Positions 1-12,180 are shown, counted from the first letter of the stretch. The stretch: 41,033 bases of DNA from Pseudocercospora fijiensis CIRAD86 (GCF_000340215.1 NW_006921541.1:1-41033), one strand, 5' to 3'. The notes: generated by a model from the sequence alone, not told the origin. Numbers and translations: made by a program.

Positions 1-3
1 GAG

Positions 4-29
4 AAAAAAAAAAAAAAAAAAAAAAAAAA
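4..29. repeat. A26 homopolymer
   Basis: An uninterrupted run of 26 A. The next 30 bases still hold CA and TG (gcagtaaatgg, gcatact), after which the RIP signature begins. It could be the poly-A tail of a non-LTR element on this strand or a simple slippage tract; no flanking element is visible to decide. Confidence 0.8.
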
Positions 30-236
30 GCAGTAAATGGTCCCGATTTTTTTGCATACTAGCTAGTCACTTAATCTTATAGTTACTCTATAATGTCTTA
101 CTCCTATATAGTTACTCTATAATAGTTTGCTATGTTTACTCCTTTATTACTCTTACCCTTATAGTTCTCTCTAATACTTCTCTACTTTCGATAATCCTAA
201 CTCGCTTTATAGGTCCCTATTATATATACTTACCTA
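30..236. other. AT-rich spacer, no gene seen
   Basis: CT- and TA-rich DNA with no coding frame. It contains two copies of a short phrase (atagttactctataat, near 79 and 108). It leads directly into the 48-bp tandem array. Confidence 0.5.
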
Positions 237-1080
237 TTTACTAGACAGTTAAACCCTTAGGCGACTATCGTATATACTAATCTATTCGCTATATAGCGAA
301 ATATATAGGCTATTATCTTATACGACGACTATTTTGCTATATAGTAAATCTATAGATTATTATCTTATATACTAGCCTATCTACTAGATAGTAAAACATC
401 TAAGATAGCGTATCGTATATCGACCTATTAGCTAGATAGTAAAATCTATACGCTACTATCTTATATATCGACCTGTTTACTAGACAGCGAATTAAAAGTA
501 GTATTATATTATACGCTAACCCGTTTGCTAGACGGCAAAATCTATACGCTACTATCTTATATAATAACCTCTTTACCGGATAGTAAAACCTATACGCTAC
601 TATCTTATATACCGACCTCTTTACTAGACGGTAAATTAAATATACTACTATTTTATATATCGACCCGTTTACTAGACGGCAAAATCTATACGCTACTATC
701 TTATATAATAACCTCTTTACTAGATAGCAAAACCTATACGCTACTACCTTATATACCGACCTCTTTACTAGACGGCAAAATCTATAGGTAGCTATCTTAT
801 ATACCGACCTCTTTACTAGATAGCAAAATCTATAGGTAGCTATCTTATATACCGACCTCTTTACTAGATAGCCAAATCTATAGGCTACTATCTTATATAC
901 CGACCCGTTTGCTAGACGGCAAAATCTACGCGCTACTATCTTATATACCGACCGGTTTACTAGACGGCAAAATCTATAGGCAGCTATCTTATATACCGAC
1001 CTCTTTACTAGATAACAAAATCTATAAGCTGTTATGTCGTATACTAACATCTTTAACTAATAGCAAAATATCTAGGCTAT
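237..1080. repeat. 48-bp tandem array, about 18 units, hairpin core
   Basis: The core tttactag recurs at 476, 524, 572, 620, 668, 716, 764, 812, 860, 908, 956, 1004 and 1052, exactly 48 bp apart, with more divergent units back to 237. Each unit holds an imperfect inverted repeat, TTTACTAGACGGCAAAA-like, followed by a spacer of the type tctatacgctactatctta. Units differ mainly by C/T and G/A, as partial RIP would leave. Because 48 is a multiple of 3, the minus strand shows a 216-residue open frame with a 16-residue period (RFCYLVKRSVYKI-like) and the plus strand a shorter one; both are by-products of the repeat, not genes. The hairpin core is the same type found in introns further right. Confidence 0.9.
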
Positions 1081-1289
1081 AACGGTATATAAATTACTTT
1101 ATATAGGATTATATAAACATTATTACGTATCTATAGTAACTAACCTTTATACGTCCGACTACTAATATACGTATATATATACTCTATTATACTATAAGCA
1201 CCGTAACCTATACTAGACCGCTTCGCTTCGTATATTAAAGTCGCTAGCGCGTAGGTTAAAGCGCGTATAATTAGAACCTAATAATAGGT
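1081..1289. other. Spacer, no gene seen
   Basis: TA-rich sequence between the 48-bp array and the end of the minus-strand pseudogene. Nothing else recognised. Confidence 0.4.
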
Positions 1290-2725
1290 ACTATAATACT
1301 GCCTACCTTCCCTTATTATCTCGTCCTTTAGTCGATACTAGAATAACGGGTAATATATATACCGAGAGCCGTACTAGTATCTTATCCGCTAGATTATATC
1401 TACTAAACTCCGTATCGGAGAGAGTATACGCTTCTATATCCGCTACTATACTAGCGATTATATTCTAGTCGTAGGAAGGTTCGGTATCGGCGTCTAGTAC
1501 TATTAGGGCATCGAGTAGCTCCTCGACTATATATCGACTCGTATACTAGCTTCTCTAGCGATATATAATAAGGAATACTTGTAATATACCCTTCTACGTC
1601 GATATATCTAACCCCTACTACGGTTACTAGACAACGTCCTTAAATAGTTTAAAGAACTACCGTCTCGTATAATATAGGTAGACCGAAGTACGGCACTTAG
1701 CCCGTTTAGTCTAGGCCGTCGGCTAGTAGGTTACGGATAGATAAGGCGGGCGCATTGCTAGAGCTATAGCGTTAAATAACGCTATAAACGTAATCTGCCC
1801 TTACTATAGTCGGTATTAGTCTACTAGGTTATCTTTATCCTAGTACTCTAGTAACCTACCGAATACTATAGCGACCTTAGCAAACGCTAAATGCTACCTT
1901 ACGGGCTCCTAATTAAAGCCGAACGTCTAGTACGGCTAGTTACTATCGTCCTAGCTAAGTATATTTAACGCTACTCTACCGTCCTTTAGCTATAAAGAGT
2001 CGATAGTTTTAGCCTAATTATAAAGGAGGGCGAGGCTTCGTACTAACTACTTAACCGGGTTATCTGCTAACGTACTACCTACGCGGATCGGCCTTAGTAC
2101 CGAATTATCTAAGTCGCGGAGCGCCCCGAATAGGCGAACACGGTTGACGTAATAATATAGTTCGTATAATATCTCGTCGATTATCCGTCACTACTCGGCC
2201 GCAACTTTAGTATAGTGTCTAACTTATACGTCATACGTCGGCAATACAACGTAGTCTAGAATATAACCCTATATCGCTAGCTCTTCCTAGCTATTATCGA
2301 ACGGCCCCTTTACTACCTATAGCGCGGCTAGGCGCCTTATATATACCGTATAGCTAGCTAGCGGCAATAGGACTCGGATAGTATTAGACTCTATATAGTA
2401 TACGTTACTACTACTATTATCTCTTTTATTTTCTCTATCTACCTATATATATATATCCGCTAGGATAGAGTCTAGTCGAGCGAATTGCTATTATTCGATT
2501 ACGTAGGTATCGTCTATAATTATAAGTACGAAGACGACCGGTATAAAGATCGGATTTTTATACTATACTATAAGGACGACAAGATCCCTCGGCTACGCGT
2601 ATAGAGTAGCGGTATATAACGCCCTATAGACGCCTAAGTACGATCGGCGCTAGTATCGATATATAGAAAATAGCGGGCGTCGATTATAGGAGTCGTTCGC
2701 GTCGCAACGTATTACTCGTCGCTCG
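1290..2725 (-). pseudogene. RIP-inactivated unknown gene, at least 470 codons
   Basis: One minus-strand frame runs from about 2725 to about 1290 with interruptions almost only at TAG/TAA codons expected from Gln or Trp. It includes readable stretches such as NPIFIPVVFVLIIDDTYVIE, VNRVRLFGALRDLDNSV, and near the end EAYTLSDTEFSRYNLADKIL. The composition (D/E/K/V/I mixed with hydrophobics) is typical of a real frame, whereas shifted frames here are R/S/L/Y-rich. No domain is recognised. The true start is not clear and may lie upstream of 2725; the end is taken where the frame loses protein character. The product was probably a soluble protein; no signal peptide is seen. It lies downstream (on its strand) of the 95-bp array, not of the shared upstream cassette. 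Confidence 0.5.
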
Positions 2726-3320
2726 GATAGTATTTCGCTTACTACCTACTAAAAAACTATATCGAGGAGCTCCGGTAAGAGTAATAGTAGTATTATAGTT
2801 ATAGTAAGTATAAAGAATATCGCTATATAGCTAAGATATCGAGCGCGATATTAACTCCTTTTGTTTTAATATATATATCTCGAGTAATCGCTCTCGCGCC
2901 TATACGTATTCGGATCTAGTGCTATTAATTAGTAACTATGTTTTTTTTCTAGCTTTTATATAAACCGCTATCGCCTACGATATATTACTCGAATCTCGTC
3001 GACAACCCTCTAACTTTAATACTATAATCTATTAGTACTCTATATTAGGACAGCTTTATAGTTTAGTCGGTTAGTATCTACTAAGACGCTATATACTATA
3101 TACAATTTCATATTACGATACCCTATATAAAGTAAAATTTATAAATTGTCTATAACCTAGCTAGTCTATATATACGAGACGAGACGTAGCTATTAATCGC
3201 GTATAATATAGCGATAGCAAGATATATACGAAAACATAAATAGGTAGAGTAAGAGCTGCAAAATCAATTACTAGGGCTAGTCTAGCGTAAATAAGGCGCT
3301 ATTAGGGTTGTCTAGAAACT
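2726..3320. other. Spacer upstream of the minus-strand pseudogene
   Basis: About 600 bp with heavy RIP signature and no long protein-like frame. It may hold the 5' end and promoter of the gene to its left. Nothing else recognised. Confidence 0.35.
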
Positions 3321-3910
3321 ATTAAGCTATAAGTAGACTATTTTGCTAGTCGGGAAAATAGTATTTAACGTTATTACGATGTATGTCGCTAGTAGGGCAT
3401 CTTTAACGCTAGTTAAGACAACTATTATTTTATCCCCGAGGACGTACCGACGACTAAGCCCTAGCTAGTGTCCTTACGCTACCCGTATATTATCGCGCCG
3501 ACCGGGAAACCCTAAGGCACTTGTAGTACTACTTATAGAATCTATTAAGCTACGAGTAGACTATTCTACTAGCCGGGAAGTTAATTATCGATACTCTTAT
3601 ATCGTAAGTAGGGCGTTTCGGTACTATTCGTAGAAATTATTAAGCTACGAGTAGACTATTTCGCTAGCTAGGAAGTTAGCTATTAAGGCTCGGATCGGCG
3701 GTAGGGCGCAGTTAGTGCTATTTATACAAATTATCTAGCTACGAGTAGACTATCCTACTAGCCGGGAAATTAACTATCGAGGCTTTTATATCGTAAGTAG
3801 GGCGCTTTTAGTACTATTTATAGAAATTATTAAGCTACGAGCAGACTAGTTTACTAGCCGGGAAAATAGTTATTAACGTCCTACGATGTATATCGTTAGT
3901 AGTGCGTATT
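3321..3910. repeat. 95-bp tandem array with P1-like cores
   Basis: The phrase attaagctacgagtagacta recurs at 3321, 3544, 3639, about 3733 and 3829. The last four are 94-96 bp apart and the first is separated by 223 bp. Each is followed by a core such as ttttgctagtcgggaaaata or ttactagccgggaaaatag, then by a tail cgtaagtagggcg. The core is the same inverted-repeat type as in the 48-bp array and the introns, but with its own flank, so this is a second tandem expansion of a related unit. Confidence 0.8.
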
Positions 3911-5431
3911 TAATGCTACCTACTATACCTAACGTTTAATTATATAAGGATATATTAACGGCGAAGACCTACTTAACGTTATTATATTACCTATAGACTA
4001 TTTCGCCGACTAGGAACCCTAAAGCACTATCTCCTGCTAGGCGATTTAATATATAGGATAATAATTAGTACTAGATTAATTAGTGCGTATTTTATACGTA
4101 TCCTTCCGATACTCGAAATAGATATATAGTAGTACGTCTATCCCCTCTATCGACTAACCTTATTAATCTATATCTATCCTCGATGCCGCTTAAGAGTATC
4201 TATACTAATCGTTAACTATAATACTATTGCCTATCGGCCTTGCCTATAGTCGCGGAGACTGTATCTAAGTACGCCTAGATTAATACTAATACGGCGTCGA
4301 TCTTGCCCTCCGTATTCGGTATCTTACGAAGCGGAGCCTATCGATCCTATAGCCTAGTAACTAGACCGCCGAGGAGATAGGTATTTAGCTATACGATTTT
4401 AGTCGACTTCTTAGTCTTAGCTTCGAATATAAGACCGATAGCCGTACCGGCGTTACTAAGTTTATACGAGCGGAGTATACCGAGAGCGTCGTTAATCTTT
4501 AGGTATAGGGTAGCGCGCTTATCCTCTATTAATAGCCAGCTAGCGGCAGTAGAGGAAGCCGATAGCTAGGCGTACGATTGTAGGCGCTTTAGTATATATC
4601 GGGTACGCTTCGCGCTATAACGCTCGCCCGATAAATTATAGCTAAGGCTAAACTTACGCTTATAAGGCCGAGTTAGAGACTAGATATCCGTCTAAGGGCT
4701 AGCAATACTACCTAGAGGCAAGTCTAGATCTTATAGATAGTCGGGGGCGGAAGATAGTCTAGAACTTAAGCGCCGGTCTATAGCTAACTCGTTATCGTTA
4801 TCGACGTCCTTAGTACCGGTAGGAGTAGATAATAGTCGCTTCTATTAAGCTTGCTTCTATTGAGCTCTATCGATATAGCGTATAATAGCGTCGTCGTTAT
4901 TACTATTATCGTTACTATCGTCGCTATCCTTAGTAACGATAGTAACAAATAGCGGAAACTTTAGGCCTTTAATATAGAGTCTCCCCTTACCCTTAAATCG
5001 AGCCTTAGGTAGAGGCTAAGTAGACACCTTACCGTCTAATAGATAGGAAGTATTAGCCTTACTATTAGGTCGATTAATATCCGTATTAGCTAGACTAGTC
5101 GGGTCGTTAGCGTAATCGGATTAGCCGTTATCGAAGCTATAGTTAGATTCGCTATCGTCGATTATCGTTACCGGTTATTAGATTTCTCCGAGTAGGATAG
5201 TATCGTCTTACTTAGGGTCGTATATAAGGTCGCTAAACTAATTATTAGAGCTAACAACCGGAATAGAATTAGGATCGTTAGAATCGGCTATTTTAGGCTC
5301 GACAGGGGCTAGGAATATAAGATATTCGAATTTAGTCTAGCCGTTTAATAGGATCTTAAGCTTAGCTACTATCTACCTAAATAGCGTAGAGTAGCGCTAG
5401 TAGTTTCGCGCTATAACGTCTTCGAGGTATA

Positions 5432-5522
5432 CTATAAGGGGAATTAGCAATTATATAAATACTAAAACGCTAACTATTTTACTAGGTAGTAAAGTAGTCG
5501 GCGATACGACGACGATACTTAC
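5432..5522 (-). other. Inferred intron with a single P1 hairpin (SNF2 copy 1)
   Basis: 91 bp, GTAAGT at 5522 and a TAG 3' end preceded by gctaat. A P1 hairpin at 5471-5500 (arms actatttta/taaagtagt around ctaggtag) fills the middle. The reading frame outside is protein-like on both sides and lost inside. Confidence 0.6.
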
Positions 5523-6634
5523 TATACTAATATAGGATAATATCTAGATTATAGTCGCTAGTATCGATAGCCTAGCGAGATATATCGTAAAGATATCGAT
5601 ATATTATCTTAAGGGAGATAAACTCGACCTAATCTATACGGTATATATATAACTAGGCGCGAAAGTTAAGAGGCGTAATCTTAGGCTTAGCTTTAATATC
5701 GGGGTTATCGCGATTATCTAGATCTCGCGTAGGATAGTCGGGAGCGGGAGTTAGGACGGCTATTATAGTATCGAGGGTATAAGCCGTCTACTTAGCCTTA
5801 AGTCTACTATAAGATAGGCGCTAGATTGCCTCGATAGGGAGGACGTATTTTATTACTAGCATGCGATACTCCTTCTATATAGAGTCGTAGCGACTAGATC
5901 GAATGCTATATATAGTTCGTATATAGATGTCCGCTATGCCCTACTTTACGTAATAAGCTACCTCTATAGTAAACGTATCTTCGTCTTACTAGATAGTAGA
6001 GTCGGCTACGATTATAGTAGTTAATAGACGATATACTTCCTCTTAAACTACGTCTAGGTCGGGGGTAACGGTTACTATAAGCTAGTTAAAGAATCGAGTA
6101 TAGTAATCGTACTATAGTATATAGTCGATTATATCGTCTAAGCTAAGGTCGTATACGATAACCGGGTAAGTCTACCTAACGCGAGAGGAGCGACCTATCT
6201 ACTAAGCCTTCTAAGTAAAGCCGACGATGTCTAAGACGAGTTAGACGTATCCGCTATACTATAGATTAGCCGCCTCGGATCTAGTATAAAACAAGAGGAT
6301 AATAACCTTAACCTTAGGATTATAGTTATAGTTATCCTCGGTAGAGCTACGCTCGGCTTAGGTTATCCCGGCGTAAATAGAGATATAATCGATTATATAT
6401 AGGTCGAGAAGGAGCTCGATAGCCTTATAATTTAGCGGCTCGTTAACCTAAAAGATTATCTTCTTGTCGGCGAGGATAACGTATCGGTAGAGGAGCTATA
6501 GCGAAGCGTATAGCTTAGGTAACTCTTAAATTAAGTACTTAAGGCGATCTAGGCGCGCCCTAATACTAGGGTTATTAACATTTCCCTTAGTATAGGTCTA
6601 GAAGAAGTCCTAGGTAGATACGGAGTTCTAAGAC

Positions 6635-6801
6635 CTAAACGGTAGTTAGTAAAAGTATAGTTAAAGTAGAGTAATCGCCGACTATTTCGCCGGCTAGTAA
6701 AACCGTCGACGTTATATAATAGTTTTACCAGCTAGCGAAACGGTTAGAGACGGTAGACTTATAGTAAGTTAATATATAGCGTAGAAGAGTCGATATTATA
6801 C
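6635..6801 (-). other. Inferred intron with a P1 hairpin pair (SNF2 copy 1)
   Basis: About 167 bp, with 5' GTATAA, branch-like ctaac and 3' TTTAG just before the C-terminal helicase lobe. Hairpins lie at 6680-6706 and 6720-6747. Confidence 0.55.
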
Positions 6802-8419
6802 TTAAGGAGCTAGCTAAATATACCCGAGGAGGCGCTAAGTACTAATAATCGGTAAAATACGATAAGGTAGGAGCGCTTCTAGCTAGGAGTAGTCGGGTTA
6901 TTATAGACGCGGTTAAGGCGGTCGTTACCTACGATTATAGCGAATCTAGCGACTACGGCGCGATATATAGCCTCTAACGTTAAAGTAGGCGAGGTCTCTA
7001 TATAGATAATCTACTATAGTAGGATTTCGGAGCTAAGTATTACGGTCTCGCCCTAGATAAGTAGTTAGGTGCCTTTAACGCGGCGAAGTATATAGATACT
7101 TATCGGTAGGGGAACGAGGGCGGAGTAGCGCCTATCTATATCCTTCTTATCGCTCGGGCGTAAGAGAGTCCGCTAGGCGACGGGATCGATTGCCTAGAGA
7201 TAGCGTTCCTACTCGCTAATACTATACTACTTCTTACTATTACTATTCGGGGCAGGTTAGGACACTTAGTTAGTAGGTACGCGAGTCTAGTCTATGCCGT
7301 ACTTCTTATAGAACTCCTCGTATAGCCGCTCGTAGACGTCCGAGCTACCGAGGCTACCGATAAGTTCTTCGCGTCGAGTGTCTAGCTACTTCTTACGAAT
7401 ACGCCGAAAGAGATAGCGTATAAGGCTAGCAAAGTCGGCTATATTATTACGGAATAGCGTAGCTATCGCAAATACTAAGACTATATACTCGTTATTAAGT
7501 AGTATCTATACGGAGTTACTTTATAAAGAAAACTTATTCTTAAAGTAATAGCCTTTATCGCCGATAACGATAGATAGCCGGGCGGCGCGCGTGCCCTATA
7601 GAAGAGATATATTATTAGACATATACTCTAGTAGGAACGCCTCGTCCTTCTCCTCTTTCTTAGCGGCGTCGTATATACGCTCGGCGGTATTATCGAGTAC
7701 GGCAAAGTCGTTAAGAGACTCTTCGGGTTCCTCGATATCGCGGAGTTACTTAAGTTTCTAGCCGTATCGCGTCTTATATATAACGCCTAGTTATATAGTC
7801 TTCTAGACCTACGAATCCTTAGTAGTAATAAGGATAGTACGAGTAGTCTATAGGCTTTCGACTAGTAACCTATTAACGAAAGTAATAAGACCTTCTAGCT
7901 TAGCGGTAGTACCTTTAATATAGTAGGTAGGATTCTTAGAATCGGGCTTAACGTTAATATATATAGCGACGTTAATATAGCGCGCGTAGCCCTCTCTAGG
8001 CCTAAAGTATCGGGCGCAATTATTACGCTAGGCATTAACGGCCATATTAGGGCTAATCTCGTATACGGGTATATAATCCGGTAGGGCCGGATTGTGCTCG
8101 TTAAAGAAGGCCTAGACTACTAAGAATGCGAGGTTATATACGTCGGCGTCTATATACTTTAGTAGAGTACGCTACTCGCTACCGGCCTTTACTATTTAGA
8201 TATCGATGCCGATATACTAGCCCGGCTTAGACTCTATAGGCAATCCTAGATAGGCCTAGACGTAGGTATCGATAAGCTCCTACTTATCTAGCGTAGGTAG
8301 GCAAGTATCGACGTCTATTAAGGCCTAGTCGGTAGCGTTAACTATAGGTATAGGAATTTATATATCGGTAATAGGGCGAGGCGCGATATTACTCTCGATA
8401 TACGCGTAGTAGAGTACGG

Positions 8420-8556
8420 CTATAATAAACGTTAGCAGAGGAGAAATAAGTAGTAGGTAGACTATTTTACCGTCTAGATAAAAAGAAAAAGATATATAAG
8501 CGACGACTAGATTGCCGGCCGGCAAAACGGTCTATACGTAGAAAGAGAAAACGTAC
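8420..8556 (-). other. Inferred intron with a P1 hairpin pair (SNF2 copy 1)
   Basis: 137 bp, GTACGT at 8556, branch-like gctaac and TATAG at the 3' end. Hairpins lie at 8460-8485 and 8508-8534. It sits just after the Walker A exon, at the same place as the 15607-15731 intron of the paralog. Confidence 0.7.
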
Positions 8557-9901
8557 CTCGGTAGTTGCGACGCTGTTCTTCGATATATTCGGACTAATAG
8601 ACGACGGCGTAAAGGACCGTAATAGTCTTGCTAGTACCTACGTTATCGGCGAGGATAGCGCCTTATATAGGCGACTTCTATATTTAAAGAATCTACGCGA
8701 TTGCCTAAGGCTACTATAGCTTTAAGGCGAGATCGCGAAATGTAATATAGAATCTATACTTGCTAATAGGGTTAATCTCGCCGTCTAGAAGCGCGGTAAC
8801 TATAATACCCGTCGTAGCGTACGCGTCTATAAATATAGGAGGGACGGCTAATACGCTGTTTATATAACGTAATATGTTGCTAAATATAGTATTCGTATCT
8901 ATAGGGGACTATAGAAGTTCGCGGTAGTCTAGGGAGTCGGCGGTATAGTGCTCGGCCTCTCGGTTAATACAGTCTTATATAGCCGATAGTAGATTATCGT
9001 TTGTATCTTAGGGTAGAGGTATACCTACAGTATAGTAGACCTTCTCCGTATATTAGCGGTAACCTTTATAGAGAAACCGCTTATTAGCCGGATCGATAGT
9101 AGTATAGTCGTTAAAGAAGATTAGATTACGGCGCTTAGCGAGGCATTTAATATATTCGTCGCGTATAGTCTAATCCTACGTATCTAGATCGCGGGTATTA
9201 AGGTTAGTAGTCTTGCCCGCGAATAGGTTATAGCGTATGCCCGAGAGGTATTAGATAGTATTATTATACTCTTAGGCCGAACGGAGAATAGTACGTTTTA
9301 TATTAGTAAAGAATTCGCTTTCGACGTCGGCTAGAGCCTAGCGAGCTTCGTTATCGGCTAGTTTTTAGTCTCGGGCCTACTCTACGGTATTAAATATTAT
9401 AGTACCGGGGACTCTATATACGATAGGCTCCGCGTTAGCCCTACCGTAGAAATCCTTCTTAAATGCGTACGCTATACCCCCTACTTCCTTGTTCTTACGA
9501 ACCTTAGTATACTAGTATTAGACTAGTAATATAAGGCGAAAGAGGACATTTCCGTTAACCTCCTAGCCTTAAATGCTCTTAGCTACCTTTCGGTATTCGG
9601 AGGGAATCTCCGGAGGCACTTCGAGTACGTACGCGTAGTCTTCGTATATCTCGGCGACTGTTCGTACTAGGTAGGCTATACGTAAGAAATAGACGGCGAG
9701 GCGCAGTTTCGGCTTCGAATATAGGAAGCGGATATCGTTAGGTATGTCCTCTACTATAAGATCGTCGATAGTAAAAGTATTATCGGATATAGCGAAGATA
9801 TACTTAAGAATAGTCTTCGTCGGGACTAAATTATTCGAGTTACCTAGTAGCTAGTCCTCCTTAGGCAGGTCGTCGTTACTATCGCGCAAACTAAACAGGT
9901 T

Positions 9902-10065
9902 CTATATAATAATATTAGCGTTAACTAGAAGGGACATATAACTACGAGGACTAAACCGCTAACTATTTCGCCGGCCGGCAAAGTCTAACTTCGGTATAGC
10001 GGGTTTACTAGCTAGCAAAATAGTTAGTATATTAGTCTAGGTATATAGCGTAGGACGGAACTTAC
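9902..10065 (-). other. Inferred intron with a P1 hairpin pair (SNF2 copy 1)
   Basis: 164 bp, GTAAGT at 10065 and a TATAG 3' end with gctaat upstream. Hairpins lie at 9957-9987 (core gccggccggc) and 10002-10027 (core ctagctag). Confidence 0.65.
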
Positions 10066-10658
10066 CTAATATCTACTATTATTCTAATACTACCGACCTG
10101 CCGACTACGATATAGCCTAAAGGAACCCTTTATATAGATCCTAATAAGGGAAGTTTAGAAATAAGAGAATATATCTATTCTTCTCTAGACCGGACCCTAG
10201 GAAGCCGAGAAGGTATATACTATAATCGGCCTAGACGGGAACTCGCGTACCGTTTACTAGGAACATTCTAAGCGCCTCTCTTCTAGCTTTACGTATAGCC
10301 TCGTATAGTGCCTACTTCTTATTCGTAGTTAGGCTAAACTATAGCGGTACGGTTGCTACCTTAGGTGCCTTAGGAGCCTTAGGCTTAGGCTTAGGCTAGG
10401 CAGGTATACCCGGCGTAGGAGGAGTAGCTAGTGCATTCTAGGTAGCCTTAGTGCTCTTACCCTTAGTTCTCGTAGAGAGAGTCGGCGACGACTCGGTAGC
10501 GTTCGCGTTAGTAGTAACTATCTTCTTACGCTTCTTTAGCGTCGCTAGGCTAGTTAGTACGAACTTCTCGTTCGGATTTATAATCGCCGTCGGTATATAG
10601 CGTACTAGCCGTTATTTACCGTTCGGACTAGCTAGAAGAGTAGCTCGTAGATATAGAT

Positions 10659-10680
10659 CGGTTTGCTAGGCGGAGAAAAT
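10659..10680. repeat. Extra P1-like hairpin upstream of SNF2 copy 1
   Basis: gtttgctaggcggagaaaat, a degenerate P1 core between the inferred start of SNF2 copy 1 and cassette A. A second P1 core belongs to the cassette itself (about 10686-10712). The two may form a 5'-UTR intron pair, but no splice sites could be fixed. Confidence 0.45.
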
Positions 10681-10685
10681 AGGAG

Positions 10686-11050
10686 TATAGACTAGTTTGC
10701 CGGATAGAGAAACGAGATAGAGGCAGGTAGACGAGGAAGGCGGTAGTAGTAAGAGTAGATTATAAAGTAGAAGAAGTTAGGGCAATAGTAGAAAGATATA
10801 TACTAGTATTAGCGCTCGGACCTCTAACCGTTTATATAGCGGGCTACGTAGATAGCGCAAACATATAGGGCGGTTTACTTTACTAACGCGTATATAAAAG
10901 AGACATCCTAAGCGATATAGCTAATTTGTATAGTAAAGTTAGGACCGCCTTTCGTTTAGCACGTTAGTTAAGGCCGATAGGTAAAGTCCGCTAAAACGCG
11001 CTAGTATAGGGTTTAGAACCTAATCTAAGAGGAAGGAATAAAGTAAAGCC
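10686..11050 (-). promoter_or_regulatory. Shared upstream cassette, copy A
   Basis: First of four related upstream blocks. Read on the plus strand, the order is: a P1-like hairpin after tatagactagtttgc, a purine tract (pyrimidine on the gene strand) rich in gtagtag, agcgctcgg, then the conserved core tttactttactaacgcg-tatataaaag-ctaagcgatatagctaattt, and a tail resembling cgttcgccg-ttagttaaggc-aagtaaagtc. The core begins about 277 bp upstream of the inferred SNF2 copy 1 start. On the gene strand the core contains CTCTTTTATATA, a possible TATA element, followed by the CT-rich tract common in fungal promoters. A solo LTR or other dispersed repeat is the alternative explanation. Confidence 0.6.
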
Positions 11051-12180
11051 GAAGCGACGCCGTTACCTTACCGAGATCCTATACTAGACGGACCGCTTAC
11101 GTCGCCTATATAATTTTATATAGTATATTAAAGTCGCATATCTCCGTCTACGATATAGGCGAGGTTACGCGCAAAGTAGGGCCGTAGAAGGTAGCCGAAC
11201 GACGACGAAGCGGTATATAATAGTAACGCAATATATACGTAGACTTTATATATATAGTAGGTACGAGGCGTAGAAGGAAGTAAAGTAAAGTCTAACTAGA
11301 GCAGGCGCGGCAAGACGAAATATAACTAAGGTAATACTAACGACTTTACTAGCCGGAAAAGTAGTTAACCGTCGCTGTAAGAGTGTATCCGGTTAAGATA
11401 GGTTAGTAACCGATAGAGTGCTTATTAGAGACGCCGCCGTATAAACCCTTTTAACTATTTTTTCCCCGGCTAGCAAAATAGTTAGCGACTAATAAGAGGG
11501 GGTATCGTAGTAGAGATAGACCGATAGTATACTAAACCTAGGGGAGATAATAGCGGAATATAAGACCTAGCTTAGACGTGTATCTATAGACGTATCTTCT
11601 ATTATACCCGCCTATATAATCTTATAGACGGCGTATCTTATAGGCAAGATATAATAACTAGGTAGCGGGAAATATATAATATCGGTAGAGGCGGGAAGAT
11701 AGGTAGATAAAATGCCCGAGCGGTAGGGAAAGACTCTCTATCGTTGCTATAGATGCTTAGCGATTGTATTACGCGTACGTAAAGTATAACGAAGGTATAG
11801 GCGGGTTAGATAATAGCGGTAGGGCCTCGCGGATAATAGTAGTTCGGAATCGGTTATATAGACTCTAGATCTACGCGTAACGGCTGCTACAATTCGGTTA
11901 TATTAATAGCATATATTACAAGTGCCGACTAGGTAGACTATATATAGGTAGGAGGAAAAACTATAGAAAAGGCTAGAGATACGATAGGAAATTGCTCTAC
12001 TTAATCGGCTAGTATTTAGTATATAGACTAGACTATCTATACGCGCGCCTAGTCGGTAACCTATAGGACCTAACGCCTAGGATACGCGTACTTACTAGTC
12101 GTCCCGTAGAGGCCTACTCGAGGAGATCTATATTACTATCTACTCTCTATATATAGGGCCCGTACGAGTATACCTACGCC
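11051..12180. other. 1.1-kb spacer with two P1 hairpins
   Basis: No convincing coding frame on either strand. P1 hairpins lie at 11341-11368 (ttactagccggaaaagtag) and 11451-11487 (ttttttccccggctagcaaa). They are 110 bp apart, further than intron pairs, and may be free-standing or in an unrecognised exon-intron gene. Confidence 0.4.

Larger units (their letters stand above)
4092..10596 (-). pseudogene. RIP-inactivated SNF2-type ATPase/helicase, copy 1
   Basis: A large gene for a SNF2-family DNA-dependent ATPase, a nuclear chromatin-remodelling type. The inferred start is ATA (ex-ATG) at 10596, followed by a Lys/Thr/Pro-rich N-terminus (KFVLTSLATLKKRKK, then PKPKPKAPKAPK). The Walker A region at about 8625-8671 reads GAILADNVGTSKTITVLY, recognisable as SNF2 motif I. 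The C-terminal helicase lobe lies at about 6120-6600, with KVKVIILLFYTRSEAANL, then IGRSSRVR*TYPVIVYDL for motif VI. An acidic Ser/Asn tail follows (DSDDSNDNSNNDD, around 4.9 kb). The stop is TAA at 4092-4094. At least four introns are inferred, each carrying P1 hairpins. Coding length is about 1,950 codons, large for the family. It has a paralog at 12.2-16.6 kb and shares an upstream cassette with three other genes. RIP stops and the altered Walker motif make it non-functional. Family assignment is fairly sure; the biological role is unknown. Confidence 0.75.

Noticed and set aside
400..1050. 216-residue minus-strand open frame and an 88-residue plus-strand frame at 525-791
   Set aside because: Both are translations of the 48-bp tandem array (16-residue period, no stop in the unit); no protein-like variation or domain.
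237..1080. CRISPR array
   Set aside because: Regular spacing, but the intervening sequences are themselves repeats, the unit is too uniform, and the DNA is fungal.
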